64,000 bases of DNA from Micromonospora cabrerizensis (GTDB taxonomy: Bacteria; Actinomycetota; Actinomycetes; Mycobacteriales; Micromonosporaceae): assembly GCF_022230955.1 (NCBI RefSeq), contig NZ_JAKKFI010000116.1, positions 1 through 64,000 on the forward strand. Reading direction: 5' to 3'. Of the stretch, positions 34,798-42,791 are shown piece by piece. Numbering within the stretch: the first letter of the stretch is position 1; every line of letters starts with the position of its first letter. The position numbers were made by a program, and so were the translations under genes. The notes under the pieces were generated by a model that saw nothing but the letters and a program-made list of their open reading frames with translations, made no database searches and was not told the DNA's origin.

Positions 34798-34879
34798 ACC
34801 AAACCCGTCCCCGACCCCCGCTGTGGCCCACCCCACACTGCCCCGCGACCCGCGACCCGCGCCCCGGGGCGGCGTGGGG

Positions 34880-36199
34880 TCAGGGGGTCGGGTCCAGGGC
34901 TTCGGTCAGATCGGGGGTGAGGAGGGCGATCTGCCACTCGCGGGCGTTGAGGCCGCGCAGGGTCTCCGCGACCGACTCCTCGGTCAGCTCCTCCGGCGGG
35001 GTCCAGGCCAACCGGCGTACCGAGTCCGGCGTGATCAGGTTCTCCGGCGGCAGGTTGTGCTCACCGGCGATGCGGATGACCACCTCCCGGCAGCGGGCCA
35101 GTCGACCGGCCGCCACCGGGTCCCGTTCGGCCCAGCGGTGCGGTGGAGGCGGGCCCTCCACGGTCGGCGAGACCGGCAGGGAATCCTCCGGGAGCTGCCG
35201 GGCGTCGTCGAGCGCGGCGAGCCAGGTGCGAGCCAGCCGCCGCACCGACCGACCGCCGAAACCGGGCAGGGTCAGCAGCGTCTTCTCGTCCTTCGGGTCC
35301 AACTCGGCCGCCGCGATGATCGCCGAGTCGGGCAACACCCGACCGGGCGCGGCGTCGCGCCGGGAGGCGATCTGGTCCCGGGCGTACCACATGGAGCGGA
35401 CCCGGGCCTGGGCCCGCGCTCCCCGCAGCCGGTGGATGCCGGACGTACGCCGCCAGGGCTCGGCGCGGACCCGCGGTGGGCGCGCCCCGGTGCGGACCAG
35501 CGCGGCGAACTCCTCCGCGGCCCAGGCCGACTTGCCCTGCCGGGCCAACTCGGCGTCGAGCGCGTCGCGCAGGTCGGTGAGCAGCTCCACGTCGAGAGCG
35601 GCGTACGTCAGCCACGACTCCGGCAACGGTCGGCTCGACCAGTCGGCCGCCGAGTGGTGCTTCTCCAGGGTGAACCCCAGTAGCTGCTCGGTCAGCGCGG
35701 CCAACCCGACCCGCTCGAATCCGGCCAGCCGAGCAGCCAGTTCGGTGTCGAACAACCGGCGCGGGCGCAGCCCCACCTCGGCCAGGCAGGGCAGATCCTG
35801 ACTGGCCGCGTGCAGCACCCACTCGGCCTCGCCGATCGCCTCGTCCAGCGTGCTGAGGTCCGGCAGTGGCAGCGGGTCGATCAGCGCCGTACCCGCGCCG
35901 GCCCGGCGTAGTTGCACCAGGTACGCGCGCTGGCTGTAGCGGTAGCCGGAGGCCCGCTCGGCGTCCAGGGCGACGGGGCCGGTGCCTGCCGCGAAACGGG
36001 CCACGACCTCGGCAAGCTCGGCCGGAGCGGCCACCGGATCAGGGGTGCCGTCACGCGGGGCGATCAGCGGAACGGGCCCACCGTCGGCCGGGTCGGCTCC
36101 CTCGCCTGCCAGCTGCGGCTGGGCCGACGGCGGGTGCTGGGGTGCGTTTCCCGGAAGGTCTTCGGTGGGCCGACGGCGCAGGGGTGGTTCGTCGGTCAC
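34880..36199 (-). CDS. Ribonuclease D-like 3'-5' exonuclease with HRDC domain
   Basis: A 439-aa protein: a disordered N-terminus of about 70 residues, a DEDD exonuclease domain and a C-terminal HRDC domain (about 240-330). ExoI is ALDAERASGYRY with the DxE pair. ExoII is HAASQDLPCL, with Asp kept. ExoIII is YAALDVELL with Tyr and Asp. It probably trims structured RNA 3' ends. The GTG lies 6 nt after TAGGGT, so it is probably leaderless. It matches Rv2681 next to dxs1 in M. tuberculosis, from memory; here 20 kb separate the two. Confidence 0.92.
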   Translation of the reverse strand: MTDEPPLRRRPTEDLPGNAPQHPPSAQPQLAGEGADPADGGPVPLIAPRDGTPDPVAAPAELAEVVARFAAGTGPVALDAERASGYRYSQRAYLVQLRRAGAGTALIDPLPLPDLSTLDEAIGEAEWVLHAASQDLPCLAEVGLRPRRLFDTELAARLAGFERVGLAALTEQLLGFTLEKHHSAADWSSRPLPESWLTYAALDVELLTDLRDALDAELARQGKSAWAAEEFAALVRTGARPPRVRAEPWRRTSGIHRLRGARAQARVRSMWYARDQIASRRDAAPGRVLPDSAIIAAAELDPKDEKTLLTLPGFGGRSVRRLARTWLAALDDARQLPEDSLPVSPTVEGPPPPHRWAERDPVAAGRLARCREVVIRIAGEHNLPPENLITPDSVRRLAWTPPEELTEESVAETLRGLNAREWQIALLTPDLTEALDPTP

Positions 36200-36205
36200 C
36201 TGCCA

Positions 36206-36211
36206 ACCCTA
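36206..36211 (-). promoter_or_regulatory. Candidate -10 element for the RNase D gene (leaderless)
   Basis: TAGGGT on the minus strand followed by 6 nt and the GTG at 36199. There is no clear ribosome binding site. Confidence 0.5.
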
Positions 36212-36398
36212 GTGCGCGCGGTGATCCGGCGGGTGCAGCCGGTCCGGCGTGTGGTGGTCAGGTGTCCACAAGGTGTCCAAACGGATGCCGGACATCGGGG
36301 GAGACAAAGCCCGATCGCGCAGGTACGTTCCATCGAACCGCCGCCCGGGACAACGAGTCCAGGGTGGCAGGAAGACCACGGGGAAAGGCACGACGATC

Positions 36399-37613
36399 AT
36401 GACGGCTGGCTACGGTTCGGGGGACGGGCGACCGGCGGGTGCCGCACCCGACGACGCGAACGGGTCGAATGCGGGTCGGCCCGGGCCGCTGCCACCGCGC
36501 ATCGAGCCCCAGCCCGGTTCGACCTGGTCCACGCCAACCTCGGGCGGCACCGACCCGACCCGGCCCGTCCCCGCACCCCGCGCCGAGTGGCCCGTCCCGC
36601 CCAACACCGGGCAGTGGGGTCCTCCGCCGGCCCCGTTCGGCGGCGCCGGGCCCTACGGCCCGGGCGCTGCGACGGCCACCCCCGCCCCCGCCGACCGACC
36701 GCCGGCCGCACCGGGATATCCGGTCGCCGGCTATGCGCCGCCCGGTCCGGCCAGCGCTGCGCCCTTCGCGACCGCCGGTCACCCCGGCGACCCCGCACAC
36801 TGGCCCGCCCCGCAGCCGGCGGCCGTCCGACCCGCCCGCCGTCGTTGGCCGGCCGTGCTCGCCACCCTGGCCGTGGTCGTGCTCGCGGCGGTGGCCGGGC
36901 TCCAGGCGTACCAGCTCGACCGGCTCGGCGACCGGCTCGCCGACACCGACCGCCGGCTGGCGCAGGCCCAGGACGGCGACCTCGCCCGCCTCGACAGCCT
37001 GGACAAGCGCGCGGAGACGTTGGAGAAGCAGGCGGGTGCCGCGTTCAACCCGGAGGCGGTGGCCACCGCCGTGCTGCCCAGCGTGTTCCGGGTCCGGGCC
37101 GGTGAGTTCACCGGCACCGCCTTCGCGGTGGGCAAGCCGGCGAGCGGCGGCGGGACGAACCTGTTCACCAACTTCCACGTGGTCGAGGCGGTCTGGAACG
37201 GCGGCGGCCGCGAGGTGTTCCTGGAACGCACCAGCCAGCGCTTCCCGGCGACCATCGTCAAGGTCGACAAGACCAACGACGTGGCCCACCTGCGGGCCAG
37301 CGGCAAGTTCAGCGGCCTGGTCACCGCACCCGCCGCGGCGAAGTCCGGCCAGCAGATCGTCGTCGTCGGCGCGCCGCTCGGCCTGGAAGACAGCGTGACC
37401 ACCGGTGTGGTGAGCGCGTTGCGCCCGGCGCAGGGTGGGTCCGGGCCGGCGATCCAGTTCGACGCCCCGATCAACCCGGGCAACTCCGGCGGCCCGGTGA
37501 TCAATGGCAGCAAGGAAGTTGTCGGCATCGCCACCGCCAAGGCGCGCAACGCCGAGGGCATCGGGCTCGCCGTACCCATCAAGGTTGCCTGCGACGGCTT
37601 CAAGATCTGCTGA
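36399..37613 (+). CDS. Membrane-anchored trypsin-like (HtrA/DegP-type) serine protease without PDZ
   Basis: A 404-aa protein. Residues 1-145 form a Pro/Ala/Gly-rich cytoplasmic tail, then comes a membrane segment (WPAVLATLAVVVLAAVAGL), a short coiled coil (LDRLGDRLADTDRRLAQAQD) and an extracytoplasmic S1C protease domain. The triad is visible: His in NFHVVEA, Asp in KTNDVAHL and Ser in PGNSGGPVI. No PDZ domain follows, and the chain ends after CDGFKIC, so substrate capture must differ from DegP. The ATG has GGGAAAGG 10 nt upstream. Confidence 0.88.
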   Translation: MTAGYGSGDGRPAGAAPDDANGSNAGRPGPLPPRIEPQPGSTWSTPTSGGTDPTRPVPAPRAEWPVPPNTGQWGPPPAPFGGAGPYGPGAATATPAPADRPPAAPGYPVAGYAPPGPASAAPFATAGHPGDPAHWPAPQPAAVRPARRRWPAVLATLAVVVLAAVAGLQAYQLDRLGDRLADTDRRLAQAQDGDLARLDSLDKRAETLEKQAGAAFNPEAVATAVLPSVFRVRAGEFTGTAFAVGKPASGGGTNLFTNFHVVEAVWNGGGREVFLERTSQRFPATIVKVDKTNDVAHLRASGKFSGLVTAPAAAKSGQQIVVVGAPLGLEDSVTTGVVSALRPAQGGSGPAIQFDAPINPGNSGGPVINGSKEVVGIATAKARNAEGIGLAVPIKVACDGFKIC

Positions 37614-37656
37614 ACCGGTGACCGGCGACGCCGCCGGCCGCGTGCACCACCCAGGG

Positions 37657-37719
37657 CCCTCGCCGGCCCTCGCCGGCCTTTGCCGACCATCGCCGACCCT
37701 TGCCGACCATCGCCGACCC
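37657..37719. repeat. Short tandem repeats between the protease and the next gene
   Basis: CCCTCGCCGG occurs twice (37657-37676), followed by two perfect 20-bp units starting TTGCCGACCATC (37680-37699 and 37700-37719). This is simple-sequence DNA with no open frame. Confidence 0.8.
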
Positions 37720-37804
37720 GGCTGACCAGCCGGTCCGAGGCGGTCTCTCCGCAGCACGCCACCGCGTCTGCCGACGCGGGCACCGCCCATCTGGAGGAAC
37801 GACC

Positions 37805-38731
37805 ATGTCCCAACCCTCGCCCGAGCCGCAGGCTGTCCCGCCGGCCTCCCCGACGTCCTCCGACCCCGACCCCGACCGCACCGTGACGCACGCCGCAGGT
37901 CCGCAGGCCGGCCCGTCCGGCGGCGAACCGACCGTCCCACACCAGGCCGTCCCACACCAGGCCGTCCCACACCAGGCCGTCGCGCAGCCGACCAGCGCCG
38001 ACCCCACCGTCCCACACCCGGTCGCCCAGCCCGCCCCGCAGCCGTACGCGCCGGGGCAGGCCCCGCCGCAGTACCCCGCGAACCCTCCGGCGCCACCGCA
38101 GTACGGCGTGCCGCAGGGCGCGCCCGGCTACCCGGCCAGCGCCCCGCCGTACACCGGCCAGCCGATGTCGGCGCCCCCGGTCTCCGGCCCCGCGTACGGC
38201 CAGCCGATGTCGGCGCCCCCGGTCTCCGGCCCCGCGTACGGCCAGCCGATGTCGGCGCCGCCGGTCTCCGGTCCCGGGTACGGGCCGCCCTACGGCCCGG
38301 CCGTTGCGCCGGCGGGCGGACGCGGTCGCGCGGTGCTCGTGCTGGCCCTGGTGGCCGCGCTGCTCTTCGTCGTCAGCGGTGTGATGACCGGGCTGTTCGT
38401 GACGAAGAACAACGAGCTGAACCGCACCGAGAAGCGTCTCACCGGTCAGGTCAGCCAGCGCGACGGCACCATCGCCGCCAACGCCACCGAGATCACGAAG
38501 CTGAAGACCGACCTGCGGACGATGCAGGCGAAGCTCGACAACACCGAGCAGGACCTGACCGGCACCCGCAACGACCGTGACGAGCAGGCCCGGCAGAAGA
38601 CGGTCATCGCGAGCTGCCTGGACAAGCTGACGACCGCGCTGGGAGCGGCGTCGGCCGGCAACAGGGCCGCCTACGACGCGGCGATGAAGGGCCTCGACAA
38701 GGTCTGCGACGAGGCGGAGAACTACCTGTAG
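37805..38731 (+). CDS. Repeat-rich single-pass membrane protein with extracytoplasmic coiled coil
   Basis: A 308-aa hypothetical protein. Residues 1-170 are Pro/Ala-rich with two repeat sets (VPHQA and a 14-residue GQPMSAPPVSGPAY block). A membrane segment (AVLVLALVAALLFVVSGVMT) is followed by a heptad-rich coiled coil (TEKRLTGQVSQRDGTIAANA, TKLKTDLRTMQAKLDNTEQD) and a small domain with two Cys (ASCLDKL, KVCDEAE). The layout matches its neighbour protease in part: Pro-rich tail, TM, coiled coil. The ATG has GGAGG upstream. Confidence 0.75.
   Translation: MSQPSPEPQAVPPASPTSSDPDPDRTVTHAAGPQAGPSGGEPTVPHQAVPHQAVPHQAVAQPTSADPTVPHPVAQPAPQPYAPGQAPPQYPANPPAPPQYGVPQGAPGYPASAPPYTGQPMSAPPVSGPAYGQPMSAPPVSGPAYGQPMSAPPVSGPGYGPPYGPAVAPAGGRGRAVLVLALVAALLFVVSGVMTGLFVTKNNELNRTEKRLTGQVSQRDGTIAANATEITKLKTDLRTMQAKLDNTEQDLTGTRNDRDEQARQKTVIASCLDKLTTALGAASAGNRAAYDAAMKGLDKVCDEAENYL
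37934..37978 (+). repeat. Three perfect 15-bp repeats (VPHQA)
   Basis: GTCCCACACCAGGCC occurs at 37934, 37949 and 37964 and encodes VPHQA each time, in the cytoplasmic tail of the hypothetical membrane protein. Confidence 0.92.
38156..38281 (+). repeat. Three 42-bp repeats (GQPMSAPPVSGPxY)
   Basis: Units 38156-38197, 38198-38239 and 38240-38281. The first two are identical; the third has a few changes (ProAla to ProGly). In-frame expansion or contraction is expected between strains. Confidence 0.92.
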
Positions 38732-38747
38732 CCCGCAGCGCCCGGGG

Positions 38748-39320
38748 TCAGGCTGCGCCGGCGGGGCGGCGGTCGGACAGGGCCGTCACGCCGGGTGGGG
38801 GGAGGCCGGCCGTGGAGGCCAGCAGCGCGCACCAGCCGAGCAGGTGTGCGCTGAGGTCGTCGTCGACGGGCGTCCAGGAGGCGCGGATCTCGATGTCACC
38901 GACGGTCGGTGGGCCGGCCAGGTCACCGAACCGGGTCGACATGGTCTGCGTCACCGTCCCGCCGATCGCCCGGTGGCCGGCGTCCTGGGCGTCCAACGCG
39001 TCGGTCAGCCACGTCCAGCCGACGCCGGGTAGCAGCGGGTCGGCGGCGAGGTCGACCTCCAACTCGGCGGTCACGTAGGTGACCAACCGCAGGGTGCCCT
39101 GCCACGCCTCGTGCCCGACCGGGTCGTGCAGCAGGATCAGCCGACCGGTCGCCACCTCGTCGCCGTCGCGCAGCACCGCCGCGGAGAGCGCGAACGCGTA
39201 CGGGGCGAGCCGCTGGGGGGCCCCGACCTCCTCCAGGGTGATCTCCGGCCGGGGGGCCGCCGACCGCAGCCCGGCGACCGCGCGGGCGAACGTCTCCGGG
39301 AGCGCGATCGGGGGGGCCAT
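38748..39320 (-). CDS. DUF3000 family protein
   Basis: A 190-aa soluble protein of the actinobacterial DUF3000 family, function unknown: LPETFARAVAGLRSAAPRPE, PYAFALSAAVLRDGDEVATG, RLILLHDPVGHEAWQGTLRL, GWTWLTDALDAQDAGHRAIG. It is found beside hemE in many actinobacteria, including this window, and is divergent from it. The ATG lies 6 nt after TAGGCT (39327-39332, minus strand) without a ribosome binding site, so it is probably leaderless. Confidence 0.85.
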   Translation of the reverse strand: MAPPIALPETFARAVAGLRSAAPRPEITLEEVGAPQRLAPYAFALSAAVLRDGDEVATGRLILLHDPVGHEAWQGTLRLVTYVTAELEVDLAADPLLPGVGWTWLTDALDAQDAGHRAIGGTVTQTMSTRFGDLAGPPTVGDIEIRASWTPVDDDLSAHLLGWCALLASTAGLPPPGVTALSDRRPAGAA

Positions 39321-39326
39321 GTCGGC

Positions 39327-39332
39327 AGCCTA
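39327..39332 (-). promoter_or_regulatory. Candidate -10 element for the DUF3000 gene (leaderless)
   Basis: TAGGCT on the minus strand, then 6 nt, then ATG at 39320. Confidence 0.5.
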
Positions 39333-39469
39333 TGCCGCCGCCCGTCCCCCGCTTCGACGGCGCGCCGACGCTCATCGAGGGGCCCCGGCTCCGTCGTGGG
39401 CGTAAGGAACGGTGCCCTTCCTCTCACCCCCACCCGGGTGAGGGTGGTGGGCGTGGCACGATTGCGGCG

Positions 39470-40567
39470 ATGACCACGGACACCACGGGCACTGTCGCCC
39501 GAGACGGAGAATCCCGCCCCGGCGGACCGGCCGACTCGCCCTTCATTCGGGCCTGCCGACGCCGCCCCGGCCCGCACACCCCGGTCTGGTTCATGCGCCA
39601 GGCCGGCCGCTCGCTGCCGGAGTACCGGGAGATCCGGGCGAGCGTGCCGATGCTGGAGTCCTGCCGCCGCCCGGAGCTGGTCACCGAGATCACCCTCCAG
39701 CCGGTGCGCCGGCACGGGGTGGACGCGGCCATCCTGTTCAGCGACATCGTGGTGCCCGTTGCCGCGGCCGGCGTCGACCTGGACATCGTGCCGGGCACCG
39801 GCCCGGTCGTCGCCGAGCCGATCCGCACCGCCGCCGACGCCGACCGGATCCGCCCGATCACCCGCGACGACGTCTGGTACGTCGACGAGGCCGTCCGGCA
39901 GTTGGTCGTCGAGCTGGGCGACACCCCGCTGATCGGTTTCGCCGGTGCGCCGTTCACCCTGGCCAGCTACCTGGTCGAGGGCGGGCCGTCGCGGACCCAC
40001 GCGAAGACCAAGGCCCTGATGTACGGCGATGAGAAGCTGTGGCACGCGCTCTGCGGCCGGCTGGCCGAGGTGACGCTGGCCTTCCTGCGGGTGCAGATCG
40101 ACGCCGGAGTGTCCGCCGTGCAGCTGTTCGACTCGTGGGCCGGGGCGCTCTCCGAGGCCGACTACCGCCGTTTCGTGCTGCCGCACTCGACCGCCGTGCT
40201 GAGCGGGTTGGCTGACGCCGGCGTGCCGCGGATCCACTTCGGGGTGGGCACCGCCGAGCTGTTGGGCGCGATGGGTGAGGCCGGCGCTGACGTCGTCGGT
40301 GTCGACTGGCGTACCCCGCTGGACGTGGCAACCGGCCGGATCGGGGAGGACAAGGCGGTGCAGGGCAACCTGGACCCCACCGTGCTGCTCGCGCCGTGGC
40401 CGGTGGTCGAGGCCGAGGTGCGCCGGATCCTGGAGCAGGGCCGGGCGGCCCCCGGGCACGTGTTCAACCTGGGCCACGGGGTGCTGCCGGAGACCGACCC
40501 GGAGGTGCTGACCCGGGTCGTCGCGCTGGTGCACGAGCTGTCCACCCGCCGGGCCGACCAGGGCTGA
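39470..40567 (+). CDS. hemE: Uroporphyrinogen decarboxylase
   Basis: A 365-aa enzyme that removes four carboxyl groups from uroporphyrinogen III to give coproporphyrinogen III. The family signature is PVWFMRQAGRSLPEYR near residue 40, followed by AILFSDIVVP with the catalytic Asp, FAGAPFTLASYLVEGG and NLGHGVLPETDPE near the end. ATG 39470 is the only start giving a normal N-terminus; CACGAT 7 nt upstream may be its -10. First gene of the hemE-hemY-hemQ operon, with 6 bp to the next. Confidence 0.97.
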   Translation: MTTDTTGTVARDGESRPGGPADSPFIRACRRRPGPHTPVWFMRQAGRSLPEYREIRASVPMLESCRRPELVTEITLQPVRRHGVDAAILFSDIVVPVAAAGVDLDIVPGTGPVVAEPIRTAADADRIRPITRDDVWYVDEAVRQLVVELGDTPLIGFAGAPFTLASYLVEGGPSRTHAKTKALMYGDEKLWHALCGRLAEVTLAFLRVQIDAGVSAVQLFDSWAGALSEADYRRFVLPHSTAVLSGLADAGVPRIHFGVGTAELLGAMGEAGADVVGVDWRTPLDVATGRIGEDKAVQGNLDPTVLLAPWPVVEAEVRRILEQGRAAPGHVFNLGHGVLPETDPEVLTRVVALVHELSTRRADQG

Positions 40568-40573
40568 CCGGCG

Positions 40574-41983
40574 ATGCGGCAGCCCTGGCGGGTGGCGGTG
40601 GTCGGCGGCGGGATCGCCGGGCTGGCCGCCGCGGTCCGCCTGCGCGACCGCGCACCGGCCGGCACCGAGATCACGGTGTACGAGCAGTCCGGCGCGCTGG
40701 GCGGCAAGCTGCGCACCGGGGAACTGGCCGGCCAGCCGGTGGAGTTCGGCGCGGAGTCGTTCCTGATGCGCGACCCGACGGGCGCCGAGAGCGCGGCGGT
40801 GGTGTTGGCCCGCCGGCTCGGTCTGGCCGAGAAGATCGTGCACCCCACCGTGGGGCAGGCCGCGCTGGTCGTCGACGGGGGGCTGCGCCCCATCCCGGGC
40901 GGCACCCTGGTGGGCGTACCCGGGGATCTGGACCGGGTGACGTCGGTCGCCCGCCCGCTCGCGGGCGCCGACACCGACGGTGGTCGGCCACTGGTCGGGC
41001 CGGACGCGGACGTCTCGGTGGGTGCGCTGGTCCGGTCCCGCTTCGGTGACGAGGTGGTCGAGCGGCTGGTCGACCCGATGCTGGGCGGCGTGTACGCGGG
41101 CCGCGCCGACGATCTCTCCCTGGTCACGACGATGCCGGCGCTGGCCCGCACGGCCCGGGTGGAGCACACCCTGACCGGTGCGGTCCGGGCCGCGCAGGCC
41201 GCCGCGCCGCGCGCGCCCGGCGCCCCGGTGTTCGGCACCCTGGTCGGTGGGCTCAGCACCCTGGTCGAGGCCGCCGTGACGGCCAGCGGCGCGACGGTAC
41301 GGCGGGACGCCGCCGTCCGGGAGTTGACCCCGACCGGCACGGGTTGGCGGCTCACGGTCGGCCCGACGCGTGACCCGGAGATGGTCGACGTGGACGCCGT
41401 GGTGCTGGCGGTGCCGGCGCGGCCGGCCGCCCGGCTCCTCGCGGGTCCGGCCCCGGTGGCCGCGGCGGGTGTCGGCGAGTTGGACTACGCGAGCGTCGCG
41501 CTGGTCACCCTGGCGGTGCCGCAGCCGCGCCTGCCCGAGCTGTCCGGCTTTCTCGTGCCGAGCACCGAGGGGCTGCTGATCAAGGCCGCCACCTTCTTCA
41601 CCACCAAGTGGGGGCACCTGCGCCGGCCGGACGGGTTGGCGTTGGTGCGCGCCTCGGTGGGCCGGTACGGCGAGGAGGCGCACCTCCAGCGCCCCGACGC
41701 GGACCTGGCGGCCACCGTGCACCGAGAGCTCTCGGTGGTGCTCGGCACCCCGCTGCCGGCCCCGGTCGACGGGCACGTGCAGCGGTGGGGCGGGGCGCTG
41801 CCCCAGTACGCCCCCGGGCACGCCGACCGGGTCGCCGCCGCGCGCACGGCGTTGCGGGCCGCGCACCCCACCCTGGTCCTCGCCGGCGCCGGATACGACG
41901 GCGTCGGCATCCCGGTCTGCGTCCGCTCCGGCGAGACGGCGGCCGAGGAGATCGTCACAGCACTGGGAGGATCGGCGAGATGA
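40574..41983 (+). CDS. hemY: Coproporphyrinogen III oxidase, HemY/CgoX type (FAD)
   Basis: A 469-aa FAD enzyme. The dinucleotide fold is at the start (VAVVGGGIAGLAAAVRL, then the acidic TVYEQSGALGGKLRT), and the C-terminal FAD contact is LAGAGYDGVGIPVCVRSGE. In actinobacteria this protein oxidises coproporphyrinogen III to coproporphyrin III rather than protoporphyrinogen; the adjacent hemQ supports that assignment. It was formerly annotated hemG or protoporphyrinogen oxidase. The stop overlaps the hemQ start by 4 nt. Confidence 0.94.
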   Translation: MRQPWRVAVVGGGIAGLAAAVRLRDRAPAGTEITVYEQSGALGGKLRTGELAGQPVEFGAESFLMRDPTGAESAAVVLARRLGLAEKIVHPTVGQAALVVDGGLRPIPGGTLVGVPGDLDRVTSVARPLAGADTDGGRPLVGPDADVSVGALVRSRFGDEVVERLVDPMLGGVYAGRADDLSLVTTMPALARTARVEHTLTGAVRAAQAAAPRAPGAPVFGTLVGGLSTLVEAAVTASGATVRRDAAVRELTPTGTGWRLTVGPTRDPEMVDVDAVVLAVPARPAARLLAGPAPVAAAGVGELDYASVALVTLAVPQPRLPELSGFLVPSTEGLLIKAATFFTTKWGHLRRPDGLALVRASVGRYGEEAHLQRPDADLAATVHRELSVVLGTPLPAPVDGHVQRWGGALPQYAPGHADRVAAARTALRAAHPTLVLAGAGYDGVGIPVCVRSGETAAEEIVTALGGSAR

Positions 41984-42681
41984 CCGAGCAGACCAACGCG
42001 GCCCGCCTGCGGGAGCTGAACGACAGCATCCGCTACACCATGTGGTCGGTGTTCCGGGCCAGCGCGCCGCTGCCCTCACTGCGGGACAACGTCACCGGCG
42101 AGGTCGTGGCCCTCTTCGACGAGCTGGCCGGCAAGGACGTGGTGGTCCGGGGCGTGTACGACGTCGCCGGTCTGCGCGCCGACGCGGACGTCATGATCTG
42201 GTGGCACTCCGCGTCCCCCGACGCGCTCCAGGACGCGTACCTGCGGTTCCGCCGCACCACGCTGGGGCGGGCGCTGACCCCGGTCTGGTCGCAGATGGCG
42301 TTGCACCGGCCGGCGGAGTTCAACAAGAGCCACATCCCGGCGTTCCTGGCCGGCGAGGAGGCCCGCCCCTACATCTGCGTGTACCCGTTCGTCCGCTCCT
42401 ACGAGTGGTACCTGCTGCCGGACGCCGAGCGGCGCGAGATGCTCGCCGAGCACGGGAAGATGGCCCGCGGCTACCCGGACGTCCGGGCCAACACGGTGGC
42501 CTCGTTCGCGCTCGGCGACTACGAGTGGATGCTCGCCTTCGAGGCCGACGAGCTGCACCGGATCGTGGACCTGATGCGGGACCTGCGCGCGTCGGGCGCC
42601 CGCCGGCACGTCCGGGAAGAGGTCCCCTTCTACACCGGCCGCCGCCGCTCGGTCGCCGAGATCGTCAACTGCCTGGTCTGA
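41980..42681 (+). CDS. hemQ: Coproheme decarboxylase (ChdC/HemQ)
   Basis: A 233-aa chlorite-dismutase-fold enzyme that decarboxylates two propionates of coproheme to give haem b, using peroxide. The catalytic Tyr lies in ARPYICVYPFVRSYEWYLLP and the proximal His in LAEHGKMARGYPDV. It starts with ATGA overlap on hemY and ends the operon. The ferrochelatase CpfC that would act between hemY and hemQ is not in the window. The 3' end is embedded in a three-copy 22-bp repeat. Confidence 0.96.
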   Translation: MTEQTNAARLRELNDSIRYTMWSVFRASAPLPSLRDNVTGEVVALFDELAGKDVVVRGVYDVAGLRADADVMIWWHSASPDALQDAYLRFRRTTLGRALTPVWSQMALHRPAEFNKSHIPAFLAGEEARPYICVYPFVRSYEWYLLPDAERREMLAEHGKMARGYPDVRANTVASFALGDYEWMLAFEADELHRIVDLMRDLRASGARRHVREEVPFYTGRRRSVAEIVNCLV

Positions 42682-42734
42682 GCCGGGACGCTGCCCGGTC
42701 TGAGCCCGGCCGCTGTCTGGTCTGAGCCGGGCGC
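42669..42734. repeat. Three 22-bp tandem repeats spanning the hemQ stop codon
   Basis: Units 42669-42690, 42691-42712 and 42713-42734 share CTG(C/T)C(C/T)GGTCTGAGCC. The first contains the last codons and stop of hemQ; the others lie downstream as non-coding copies, each repeating the TGA. Confidence 0.85.
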
Positions 42735-42750
42735 GATTCGGTCCCGCCGG

Positions 42751-42784
42751 CCGGTGCCGCACCCCCGCCCGGGTGCGGCACCGG
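42751..42784. terminator. Bidirectional terminator between hemQ and the LPMO gene
   Basis: CCGGTGCCGCACCC (42751-42764) and GGGTGCGGCACCGG (42771-42784) form a perfect 14-bp stem with a 6-nt loop between two converging genes. Confidence 0.9.
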
Positions 42785-42791
42785 ACGGGGG

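Noticed and set aside
37657..37719. Closely spaced repeats considered as a CRISPR-like array
   Set aside because: Units are 10 and 20 bp with no spacers; simple tandem repeats only.
37614..37804. Protein-coding content in the gap after the serine protease
   Set aside because: Only repeats of CGCCGACC type and no start with a ribosome binding site.
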